A stretch of DNA of 13,309 bases from Rhodanobacteraceae bacterium (GTDB lineage: Bacteria; Pseudomonadota; Gammaproteobacteria; Xanthomonadales; SZUA-5): positions 1 to 13,309 of the forward strand of contig QIMA01000129.1 in the NCBI GenBank assembly GCA_003233535.1, in the 5' to 3' direction. The first letter of the stretch is position 1. Each line of letters starts with the position of its first letter. Of the stretch, positions 1-6,996 are shown in pieces. The notes under the pieces are model-generated. The model was not told where the DNA came from and did not search any database. It worked only from the letters and a program-made list of their open reading frames with translations. The position numbers were made by a program, and so were the translations under genes.

Positions 1-599
1 TCCACCCCGGTAGCTACCAGTGCGTTATCGGCTAGTGCTTGGTCATCGCGACTGTCGCTGTAGATCTGCGCAAATGGCGGGCGGTGGCCATCGTTGACTA
101 GGGCTGGAATCTTGTGCGCACCGTGTAGATGGTGACCGACGATCCAACCGCCGGCCCATCTGCGCACTGATGAGCCCACGGCAGGCAGCTGTTTCCAGCG
201 CAGGCCCAGCAGCGCTCGGGCAAGCGGCGTGAACGCGGCGGTTGCGATGACTACCTGATCGTTGTCGCTCAAGTGCTGATCAACAGCTGCCGCGCTGCTC
301 TGGTGCCATTTGCTGGGGTCGTTCGTATAGCGCCGTGCGAATCGACTGATGGCGCGTTGAAATCGCTGTTCGTTCAAGCCAACAGTCGCTATCCACAGCA
401 ACACCGAGGCCGCACGTCCACGGTTTGCAATCGGGCCGCGCAACCAGCGCCACAGCAGCGGCAGTATCAGCAGCGCTGGGAGCGTGCGTAGAGGATTGGA
501 TAGCAATCGCCAACGTAAGAAGTCCCCGACGCTGTCGCCGCGCCAAAGCGTGCCGTCGAAGTCGAAAACTACCGTGGGCGCCTGGCTCTTGGCGGGCAT
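1..599 (-). CDS. PgpC/YfhB-like HAD phosphatase (3' end beyond window)
   Basis: About 199 codons run from an ATG at 599 to the window edge with no stop, so only the C-terminus is missing. HAD-superfamily motifs are visible: motif I VVFDFDGT (nucleophile D13, acid D15), motif II threonine T120 in VVIATAAF, motif III lysine K163, and the acidic motif IV YSDSRDD (D182, D186). The layout, with a Leu-rich segment after motif I (residues 40-53), LLW near 67-69, AGGW near 149-152 and YSDS near the end, matches what I recall of E. coli PgpC (YfhB), a membrane-associated phosphatidylglycerophosphate phosphatase of about 210 residues. Membrane-phospholipid or another small phosphomonoester substrate is therefore likely, but the substrate is inferred. 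It starts 14 bases after the hybrid kinase stop and is probably co-transcribed. No strong Shine-Dalgarno is seen before the ATG. A PSP/SerB-like HAD phosphatase is the alternative. Confidence 0.75.
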   Translation of the reverse strand, partial: MPAKSQAPTVVFDFDGTLWRGDSVGDFLRWRLLSNPLRTLPALLILPLLWRWLRGPIANRGRAASVLLWIATVGLNEQRFQRAISRFARRYTNDPSKWHQSSAAAVDQHLSDNDQVVIATAAFTPLARALLGLRWKQLPAVGSSVRRWAGGWIVGHHLHGAHKIPALVNDGHRPPFAQIYSDSRDDQALADNALVATGV

Positions 600-613
600 G
601 TTGTTGTGCAAGG

Positions 614-2380
614 TTAGGACACGTCAGTGCTTGCTGAATCGTCTCCAGCCAACACTCGGCTTAGCGCGCTTTGCATCTCACTGAGCATGAATGGCTTGGA
701 CAGGACGGCATCGAAGCCCTCGTCTACGTAGCGGCGGCTATTATCGGCGGTGGCGCTGGCAGTGACTAAGACCACCGGCAATCTCGCTGGTCTGCCCTCG
801 GGGGTCAAGGATCGGATGTGCTTGAGCAGTCCGTAGCCGTCCATTCGCGGCATTTCTAAGTCGCTGATGACCGCGTCGAAGGATTGCTCGCCGAGACGAG
901 ATACCGCATCAACGCCATCGCTAGCTTCAACCGTGCGATACCCCAGCGACTGCAGGCCTGCGACCAGTAAGTCGCGGCAGGCGAGATCGTCTTCGCAGAC
1001 CAACAGCATGGCCGACGTACGCTCCGCCGTTTGTGCAGCTGGGGTCGGGTGTTTGGCATTCCTGCTTGCTGCGACAAAGGGCAACTCGACAATCATCTTC
1101 GTGCCGCGCCCAAGAACCGATTCGCAAACTAAGGTGCCGCCCATTTCGACGCTCAGCTTGCGCATGTAGGGTAAACCCAAACCCAGTCCTTGCGGCGAGC
1201 GCGTGCTCGATTCGTCGACTCGACTAAAGGGTTCGAATACGCGCCCGACCTGTTCAGGAGTCATGCCTGGCCCAGAATCGCTTACCACCAAGCGCAACCC
1301 GCAGTCCGCACTGGGCGCAATGTAAATAGTGACCTGGCCCTCAGCGGTTAAGCGCACCGCATTGCTAGCCAACCCGGTCAACAGTTGTTCAAAGGCAAGC
1401 GCATCGCCGCGATAGCTATCGGCCAGTTTGGCGCCAATCACAGCTTGCAGTTTGGTACGCATAGAGAGCGCGGCTTCGGACAGCCCGCTGACGCAGCGCT
1501 GCACGGCCGCTCGGGGTGAGAAAGCCGCGTCGCCGCGTTGCCGCGGTTCGGCAATGCCGGATGCGAACTCGATGACTTGGTTGACCTGGCTTAGCAGCAG
1601 CTGAGCTGAGGCTCTGGCCGACTCGATGCGGCTGCGCTGATCGGCATTGTTTTCGTTGCTCAGCGCCTGCTCGGTGCTCGCCAGTAGCGCGTGCAGAGGG
1701 GTCCGAAATTCGTGTCCCATATGCCGCAAGAAGCGACCCCTTGCGCTATCGGACGTCGCTAGCTTGGCGGCCGCCGTGCGTAAATCACGCGACTGCTGGC
1801 GCACGGTGACGCGAAATGCATAGGCGATAGCGAAGGCCACTAGCGGAAAAAATAGCCTGGAGAGCGTCGCTTCTAATTCGGGCTCAGCAAGAGTAACGAA
1901 AGTGGGTGCAAAATGCGCAACAGCCGGTGGCGCGATGGCGATTAGTAGCCAACTGCTGGTGCACCAAAACACCGCCGCGCGGAAGTTGGCCATCAAGATC
2001 ATCGCTAGCCCGATCAAGCTCAACCACCAGACTGAAGATGCCATGCCGTAGGCCAGCGGTGCCAGCAGCCCTACGGTCGCGACAAACGCCGTGGCGTGAA
2101 TGGCGAAAACGATGCGCTGGGTCGGTTTGCGCCTAAACCATCGATACAGCAGCACCAGGAGCAGGAAGCTCGCCGCATTGATCCACCAAGGTGTAGGGTG
2201 TTCGCTGTAGGTGGAGTCGATGAAGCGACTCACAGCGAACAACGCGTTGGCAATCGTCGTCGCGAGCACTCCGATCTGAACAACCGTCATCCGGTATTGG
2301 GTTAATTCGAACGTCGTCGAACCTGCACCGTCGGCGGCTGTCCGGTCGTAGCGCTCAGGTATTTGCGGTTGTTGGCTCAC
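614..2380 (-). CDS. Membrane hybrid histidine kinase with C-terminal receiver
   Basis: 588-residue inner-membrane sensor kinase. Residues about 32-190 hold six likely membrane helices with short loops and no sizeable periplasmic domain, so the signal is probably sensed within the membrane or at its face. HisKA follows with phospho-accepting H223 in HEFRTPLH. The HATPase has an N-box (N340), G1 box SDSGPGM (D368) and G2 box GLGLGLP (398-404). After a linker near 437-456 comes a receiver with acidic pair D464/D465, phospho-acceptor D507 in SDLEMPRMDGYG, T540 and K562. There is no Hpt after the receiver, so phosphate must pass to a separate Hpt protein, or the receiver is autoregulatory; a lone Hpt gene lies at 11117-11497. 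The start is GTG with a weak ribosome site; the ATG at residue 31 is possible but would leave almost nothing before the first membrane helix. The gene diverges from the pil-type operon and precedes the HAD phosphatase. The membrane-helix-plus-hybrid layout recalls RpfC, but RpfC has its own Hpt, so I do not assign that name. Confidence 0.92.
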   Translation of the reverse strand: MSQQPQIPERYDRTAADGAGSTTFELTQYRMTVVQIGVLATTIANALFAVSRFIDSTYSEHPTPWWINAASFLLLVLLYRWFRRKPTQRIVFAIHATAFVATVGLLAPLAYGMASSVWWLSLIGLAMILMANFRAAVFWCTSSWLLIAIAPPAVAHFAPTFVTLAEPELEATLSRLFFPLVAFAIAYAFRVTVRQQSRDLRTAAAKLATSDSARGRFLRHMGHEFRTPLHALLASTEQALSNENNADQRSRIESARASAQLLLSQVNQVIEFASGIAEPRQRGDAAFSPRAAVQRCVSGLSEAALSMRTKLQAVIGAKLADSYRGDALAFEQLLTGLASNAVRLTAEGQVTIYIAPSADCGLRLVVSDSGPGMTPEQVGRVFEPFSRVDESSTRSPQGLGLGLPYMRKLSVEMGGTLVCESVLGRGTKMIVELPFVAASRNAKHPTPAAQTAERTSAMLLVCEDDLACRDLLVAGLQSLGYRTVEASDGVDAVSRLGEQSFDAVISDLEMPRMDGYGLLKHIRSLTPEGRPARLPVVLVTASATADNSRRYVDEGFDAVLSKPFMLSEMQSALSRVLAGDDSASTDVS

Positions 2381-2456
2381 ACTGGTTCTGCCCGACTGCC
2401 TTGGACCGACATAGACGTTTACCTTTCACTGACATCCATTGATCAATACATGCGAA

Positions 2457-2484
2457 TCTGTAGCTCTTTCGGTAGCTATGACAA
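2457..2484 (-). promoter_or_regulatory. Possible sigma70-type promoter for the hybrid kinase
   Basis: Read on the minus strand, TTGTCA (2484-2479) resembles a -35 box (5 of 6 to TTGACA) and TACAGA (2462-2457) a weak -10, with a 16-base spacer. Transcription would start near 2450, giving about 70 bases of leader before the GTG at 2380. The -10 match is poor, so this is only a candidate. The Fur-like palindrome covers its -35 element. Confidence 0.2.
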
Positions 2485-2493
2485 TCATTTGCA
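2479..2493. promoter_or_regulatory. Fur-box-like palindrome
   Basis: TGACAATCATTTGCA matches the 7-1-7 Fur core TGATAATnATTATCA at 12 of 14 defined positions. It lies in the divergent control region between the hybrid kinase (start 2380) and the PilG-like gene (start 2627), so a bound repressor could affect either direction. Fur binding is an inference from the match alone; a short AT-rich match can occur by chance. Confidence 0.35.
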
Positions 2494-2593
2494 ATAGGCG
2501 TGAGTTTTTGGGCGTAAAAGGGCTGAGGTGACGTTGCGCCGCAGATCGAGTCAATACTTGTCAAAGGGATGCCCCGGTTCCTGCAACTTGGCG

Positions 2594-2621
2594 CACTGTG
2601 AAGGGAACACTGTAGAAGGAA
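2594..2621 (+). promoter_or_regulatory. Tandem repeat carrying two Shine-Dalgarno-like sites
   Basis: Two adjacent 14-base copies, CACTGTGAAGGGAA (2594-2607) and CACTGTAGAAGGAA (2608-2621), differ at 3 positions. Each ends in a purine-rich ribosome-binding-like stretch. The second places GAAGGA (2615-2620) six bases before the ATG at 2627, which fixes that ATG as the start of the PilG-like gene. The first copy is too far from the ATG to serve it directly. Confidence 0.6.
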
Positions 2622-2626
2622 GCGAA

Positions 2627-3496
2627 ATGCCTTACCAAGTTGCACTGTGCGGATTGACGGTACGCGACGAGCGGCTCATCGAGATTGTTTTGTCTCGAGC
2701 ACCCAACCCAAAGTATCCCTTCGCTACCAGTCGCGCGAGCGGAGCTAGCAATGCCGATATTGCGATTGCTGATGCCTCGACGCTGCAAGCAGTGAGCATG
2801 GTGGCTGAGCTCAAAGCGCTCAATCCCCAGCTCAGCGTGGTTTTCGTATCAGACCTCGGCATGACTGGGGACTCGCCCTATCGCATAGAGCGTCGATCGT
2901 TGCTGCTGAAGATCAATCGGGTGCTCGATGAAGTGGTTGAAAACGAACTGCTCAATCAAGCCCAGGTGCGCAGGCGTGCGGTGATTGCGGCCACTAGCGG
3001 CACAAGCGCCGCCTCCGCCGCAAGTTTTCAGAAAGCCAACGCCGCCAGCAAAGCCGAAGTGCCCTTGCAGCCGCTAAGAGCGCTCATTGTTGATGACTCG
3101 TTGACCGTGCGAGAGCAGTTGCGCACGGCGTTGGAAAACGTCGGCCTATTGAGCGACCAGGCGGACAGCGCGGAATCAGCGCAGCGGTTGCTCAGCGCCA
3201 ACAGCTATGACTTGGTTTTCTTGGACGTAGTAATGCCCGGCGCCGATGGCTATGAGGTCTGCCGCAGCATCAAGAAGAACGCGTACACCCGCAGCGTGCC
3301 TGTGCTGATGCTGACCAGCCGCTCCTCGCCGTTTGATCGTGCCCGGGGGGCCTTAGCGGGGTGCAATTCCTACTTAGTAAAACCGATTACCTGGGAGGCG
3401 TTCTTCGAGGCAATCGATCGCGTCTTAAACAAGCAATTTAAGAACGATAGTGCGCAGTTGAGTGCGCGCGGATACCGCGCGGCGTCAGCCGGCTAG
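2627..3496 (+). CDS. pilG: PilG-like response regulator with extra N-terminal pseudo-receiver
   Basis: 289 residues from the ATG at 2627, chosen for its GAAGGA ribosome site; an in-frame GTG at 2528 would add 33 residues without one. The C-terminal receiver (about 148-268) is complete: D156/D157, phospho-acceptor D200 in FLDVVMPGADGYE, T230 and K252. The stretch around residues 213-253 (IKKN..., VLMLTSRSSPFDRARG, YLVKP) resembles P. aeruginosa PilG, the ChpA phospho-target that promotes pilus extension. Residues 1-110 look like a second, degenerate receiver fold: hydrophobic strands at about 3-9, 43-49 and 70-75, but no acidic pair and no conserved lysine, so probably not phosphorylated. An Ala/Ser-rich linker (about 118-145) joins them. 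Standard PilG is a single domain of about 130 residues, so the fusion is unusual. First gene of the plus-strand operon; pilH follows after 29 bases. Confidence is high for response regulator, lower for PilG orthology. Confidence 0.85.
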   Translation: MPYQVALCGLTVRDERLIEIVLSRAPNPKYPFATSRASGASNADIAIADASTLQAVSMVAELKALNPQLSVVFVSDLGMTGDSPYRIERRSLLLKINRVLDEVVENELLNQAQVRRRAVIAATSGTSAASAASFQKANAASKAEVPLQPLRALIVDDSLTVREQLRTALENVGLLSDQADSAESAQRLLSANSYDLVFLDVVMPGADGYEVCRSIKKNAYTRSVPVLMLTSRSSPFDRARGALAGCNSYLVKPITWEAFFEAIDRVLNKQFKNDSAQLSARGYRAASAG

Positions 3497-3525
3497 TCGT
3501 TGATCACCACAACAGAGGTTTAGAT

Positions 3526-3885
3526 ATGTCGAAGGTCTTGATTGTTGACGATTCCCCAGCCGAACTGGCCAATTTGCGCAGCATTTTGTCCGATGCGGGT
3601 TGGCACTCGGTTACCGCAACCAACGGTGCAGATGCGGTTGCAAAGGCAGTATCGGAAAAACCCACGCTCATCTTGATGGACATTATCATGCCGGACATGG
3701 ACGGCTACGAGGCCTGCAGAACGCTGCAAAAGAGTGCCGAAACCAAAGCCATACCGGTCGTCTTTATCTCCAGCAAGAACCAAAAAGCCGATCACATGTG
3801 GGCGAAGATGCAGGGCGCTAAAGGACTGATTGGCAAGCCTTATGAGGCCAGCGTGATTCTCGACACTCTCAAGGCTTACGGCTAG
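3526..3885 (+). CDS. pilH: PilH-type single-domain response regulator
   Basis: 119-residue CheY-like receiver with acidic pair D8/D9, phospho-acceptor D52 in LMDIIMPDMDGYE, S82 at the usual Thr/Ser switch position and K104. The late segment with W92, AKMQGAKG and GKP closely recalls P. aeruginosa PilH (WGKRQGA...KP), so this is the most recognisable PilH trait. In the Pil-Chp system PilH takes phosphate from the ChpA kinase; it acts as a phosphate sink or promotes pilus retraction, opposing PilG. The ribosome site AGAGG (3514-3518) is seven bases before the ATG. It sits 29 bases after the PilG-like gene and 5 before pilI, consistent with one transcript. Confidence 0.88.
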   Translation: MSKVLIVDDSPAELANLRSILSDAGWHSVTATNGADAVAKAVSEKPTLILMDIIMPDMDGYEACRTLQKSAETKAIPVVFISSKNQKADHMWAKMQGAKGLIGKPYEASVILDTLKAYG

Positions 3886-3890
3886 ACCAG

Positions 3891-4400
3891 ATGTCCGAAA
3901 CGGCGATCAACAGCGCGTCAACCGCTGCTCTGGCGTCCGCTCGAGCAAGCAGTCGGGTGTGCGTACGACTGCATCCCCAGCTGCCGGTCATGGTCATCCC
4001 CGAGGGCGTTGCTGCGCAGTTGGAAATCGACATAAACCCAGCACCGGTGCCGAACACGAAACCCTGGCTAAGGGGCGTTCTTAACTTGCGCGGCAATCTC
4101 GTCCCGGTTTTTGACGTCGGACTCTGGCACGGACTGCCGGCCTCGGATTCAAACAGGGCGCTGGTGGTTGACCCGGGTCCCAGCGCTCTGGCCGTGTTGT
4201 GCGCTGAAACACCAACCCTGGGCGTGGTGAAGTCGGGTGGGGAGGTGAACGCCAGTGACCCGTTGTTGAGTATCGCCAGTCGTCGCTACGAGGGTGTGGA
4301 CGGTGTGCTCTACGAGCTGGATCTGCCTGCGTGGGTGGCACGGGTGGGTGAGCGACTGGCCGGTCGCGAAAGCTCGCAGCAAGCCGTCAACGTCACCTGA
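3891..4400 (+). CDS. pilI: CheW-like adaptor PilI
   Basis: 169-residue CheW-domain protein, soluble, linking the chemoreceptor signalling tip to the CheA-type kinase. The diagnostic CheW core is at residues 59-76 (WLRGVLNLRGNLVPVFDV), with the expected beta-rich remainder (VVVDPG and VLCAE strands near 90-105, a terminal WVAR helix region near 148-151). The first 22 residues are an Ala/Ser-rich tail absent from short CheW proteins. Length fits PilI (about 180 residues). It starts 5 bases after pilH with no clear ribosome site of its own, so it probably depends on translational reinitiation or coupling. The receptor gene follows after 46 bases. Confidence 0.87.
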   Translation: MSETAINSASTAALASARASSRVCVRLHPQLPVMVIPEGVAAQLEIDINPAPVPNTKPWLRGVLNLRGNLVPVFDVGLWHGLPASDSNRALVVDPGPSALAVLCAETPTLGVVKSGGEVNASDPLLSIASRRYEGVDGVLYELDLPAWVARVGERLAGRESSQQAVNVT

Positions 4401-4446
4401 AGGCCGCGCTCGAAAAGCTCTAGTCGCTCACAAGAGGAACCGCAAC

Positions 4447-6969
4447 ATGGCCGCAAAATCAACATCCGGGTTCGGTTCTATTCGCAACCGTTTGCTGTTC
4501 AGAACGACCGCGCTAGCAACCATTCCACTGATTATTGTTGCAGCCGTGTTGGCATATTTTGCGTTAAACCAAGTTAAGCAATCGCTGCAGCAGCGCGCAA
4601 ACGATCAACTGCAGTCGATTCGAGAGGGTAAAACTGCTGAAGTTCAGGCCTATTTCGGAAACGCGGTAGATTCTTTGGTCGTCGCCTCGGGCACCGAACA
4701 GGTGCGCCAAGCTCTGTTGGCTATGCCTGCGGCGCTACAAGAATTGCCGATCATCTTGGAGGTGCCCACCGAGGTAGCCAGGGCCTCGGTGGGTGAGTAC
4801 TACCAAGAGCAATTTGCCGCTGAGTATGAGCGACGCAACGCCGGTGCTAGCACAGATACGGCCGCAATGCTCAGCGCACAGCCCGACTACACGGTTGCCG
4901 CCCAGTACTTGTATATCTCCGAGAACCCTAACCCTCTGGGCGAAAAAGGCAATTTGGATCGTGCGCCCGATCCGTCGCAATACAGTGCGCTGCATCAACA
5001 AATGCATCCGCTGGGTCGCTCAGTGGTGGAACGCTATGGCTTGTATGACGTGTTCTTGGTCGATCTCGACGGCAATGTCGTTTACACCTTCTATAAGGAA
5101 CTCGACTTCACCTCAAATTTGCGCAGCGGCCCGTGGGCAGGAAGCGGCTTGGCGCAGGCTTTTGAGGGCGGTCTGAGTAAGAACCGCGGTGAAGTGTTCC
5201 TCACCGATTACGCTCCGTACGTGCCTTCGTATGAGGATCAGGCGATCTTCGCTGGCACGCCCGTGTTCGATGGTGAGCGCTTGATTGGCGCCTATATCGT
5301 GCAGCTGCCTATCGATCAAGTGAACGCCATCATGACCTTCGACGGCCAGTGGCAGAACGTCGGTCTAGGCGAGTCGGGTGAGGTGTACTTGGTCGGCGGC
5401 GACAACACGCCGCGTTCAATCTCTCGCTTCCTATTTCAGGATGTGGGTGCCTTTATCGAGCGGATGCGCGGGCTGGGTACATCGGATGAGGTGCTGGCGA
5501 CCATGCGCTCGAAGGAATCCAACATTGGCGTCATGACGATCAATACCGAGGGTACGCGCGATGCGCTGAGCGGCAACAAAGGCGTCTCGGTCTTCAATGA
5601 CTACCGCGGCGAACCTGTGTTGAGTGCCTACGCGCCACTGGACGTACTCAATCAACGCTGGGCGATTATGTCGGAAATCGACGCCGCCGAAGCCAACGCG
5701 CCTGCTGTTGAGCTGCAAAACCAGATGGCCCTAGTCGCCATGGTAGCGTTCTTGGTGATGGCCGGCATGGCCGTGTTCACCGCATTACGGCTAGCTCGAA
5801 CGATCAGCACGCCGCTATTGCACTTCGGCAGTATCGTCTCGCGCGTCGCCGAGGGCGACAACGAGGCACGCGTGCTGCTGCCGCCAACCGACGAAATTGG
5901 CCAATTGGGCGGCGCTTTCGATCGCATGATGGATAAGCGCACCGCTACTCAGGAACGCATCGAGCGTGAGCACGAAGAGCTGAATAACTCCGTTATCGAG
6001 ATTATGTCTTCAGTCGCAGAGCTGGCCGGCAGAGATCTGCGGATCAAGGTGCCAGTTTCCGAGGACGTCACCGGCGCGGTTTCAGACGCGATCAACATGA
6101 TGACCGAGTCCACCGCTGAGGCACTGCACAAGGTTCGACAGATCGCGCGGTTGGTTTCGACCGCCTCACAGAACGTGCAGAAGCGGTCGGATCAGGTGCA
6201 TGGTGCGGCGACAGCATCAGCCGATCAGGCCACCGCGGCATCGAGCGAGCTACAGCAGACTGCGGTAGCGCTGGAGCGGATGGGTGAGGAGGCGCGTGAG
6301 GCGAATCAGCACGCCATTCGAGCGCTTAAGGCGACCGGCGATGCGATGGATATCGTGCGCGCTACGGTCACCGGCATTTCGGACTCTCGCGACAAGATTC
6401 GCGAGACGGAAAAACGGATCAAGCGGTTGGGCGAGCGTTCGCAGGAAATCACCTCGGTGGTCAACATCATCGGCCAGATCGCAGAACGTACCTCCGTGCT
6501 AGCGCTCAATGCGTCTATGCAGGCAGTAGCCGCCGGTGAAGCCGGGCGCGGATTCGCCGTGATTGCCGATGAGGTCAAGCGCTTAGCAGAGAATGCGCGG
6601 CAAGCGACACAGCAGATCTCCGGACTGGTCAACGCGATTCAGGCCGACACGAGTGAGACGATTCAGGCCATGAACAGCACGATCGCCCAGGTCGTCGACA
6701 TCTCTAAACTGGCTGACCAGGCCGGCGGGCAGATGAACGACACCAAGAGCGCCACCGAACTGTTGGCAGCCGCGGTGCGCAGCATTGCTGAAAGCACGAT
6801 TCGCCAGAGTGAAGCTGCGAAGACGCTGCTCACCCGTGCGTACGATTTGCTGCAGAGTTCCCAGAACACCGTGTCCGAGCTCGAAGCGCAGCGTGAAGAT
6901 ACCGACTCGCTGGCCACTTCCGCGCAAGACTTGGTGACCACGGTTGGTGAATTCCAGCTCCCGAACTAG
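4447..6969 (+). CDS. pilJ: PilJ-type methyl-accepting chemoreceptor with Cache-like sensor
   Basis: 840-residue receptor. The ATG at 4447 is preceded by AAGAGGAA; an upstream in-frame ATG at 4294 lies inside pilI and is rejected. Order: cytoplasmic N-terminus, membrane helix 1 (about 21-40), a large periplasmic region (41-425), membrane helix 2 (about 426-447), HAMP (448-500), a second HAMP-like unit (about 510-562) and the signalling domain (565-837) with its hairpin tip at about 677-712 (RTSVLALNAS, then GEAGRGFAVIADEV). The segment after the tip (LVNAIQADTSETIQAMN, 728-744) strongly recalls PilJ. The periplasmic part does not look like the helical PilJ N-domains: DVFLVDLDGNVVYT (201-214), FLTDYAPYVPS (251-261) and the GTPVFDGERLIGAYIVQL stretch (270-287) are typical of double-Cache sensors, repeated in part near 312-400. 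Ligand unknown. It presumably gathers PilI and ChpA into an array. No C-terminal CheR-binding pentapeptide is seen. Confidence 0.88.
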   Translation: MAAKSTSGFGSIRNRLLFRTTALATIPLIIVAAVLAYFALNQVKQSLQQRANDQLQSIREGKTAEVQAYFGNAVDSLVVASGTEQVRQALLAMPAALQELPIILEVPTEVARASVGEYYQEQFAAEYERRNAGASTDTAAMLSAQPDYTVAAQYLYISENPNPLGEKGNLDRAPDPSQYSALHQQMHPLGRSVVERYGLYDVFLVDLDGNVVYTFYKELDFTSNLRSGPWAGSGLAQAFEGGLSKNRGEVFLTDYAPYVPSYEDQAIFAGTPVFDGERLIGAYIVQLPIDQVNAIMTFDGQWQNVGLGESGEVYLVGGDNTPRSISRFLFQDVGAFIERMRGLGTSDEVLATMRSKESNIGVMTINTEGTRDALSGNKGVSVFNDYRGEPVLSAYAPLDVLNQRWAIMSEIDAAEANAPAVELQNQMALVAMVAFLVMAGMAVFTALRLARTISTPLLHFGSIVSRVAEGDNEARVLLPPTDEIGQLGGAFDRMMDKRTATQERIEREHEELNNSVIEIMSSVAELAGRDLRIKVPVSEDVTGAVSDAINMMTESTAEALHKVRQIARLVSTASQNVQKRSDQVHGAATASADQATAASSELQQTAVALERMGEEAREANQHAIRALKATGDAMDIVRATVTGISDSRDKIRETEKRIKRLGERSQEITSVVNIIGQIAERTSVLALNASMQAVAAGEAGRGFAVIADEVKRLAENARQATQQISGLVNAIQADTSETIQAMNSTIAQVVDISKLADQAGGQMNDTKSATELLAAAVRSIAESTIRQSEAAKTLLTRAYDLLQSSQNTVSELEAQREDTDSLATSAQDLVTTVGEFQLPN

Positions 6970-6996
6970 GCCATGCAGCCGCAAGCGGAAGTGCCT

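Noticed and set aside
614..2380. Hybrid kinase as RpfC (DSF sensor)
   Set aside because: Similar broad architecture, but no C-terminal Hpt, no rpfF/rpfG neighbours, and the membrane region is not recognisably RpfC.
2438..2447. Perfect 10-base palindrome ATTGATCAAT in the divergent region
   Set aside because: Short enough to arise by chance and not matching a regulator site I know; not listed as a feature.
2528..2626. In-frame GTG extension adding 33 residues to the PilG-like protein
   Set aside because: No ribosome site at the GTG, the added residues are not domain-like, and the ATG at 2627 has a good GAAGGA site.
4294..4446. Upstream in-frame ATG extending the chemoreceptor into pilI
   Set aside because: It would overlap the CheW gene by over 100 bases; the ATG at 4447 has a ribosome site and gives a normal receptor N-terminus before membrane helix 1.
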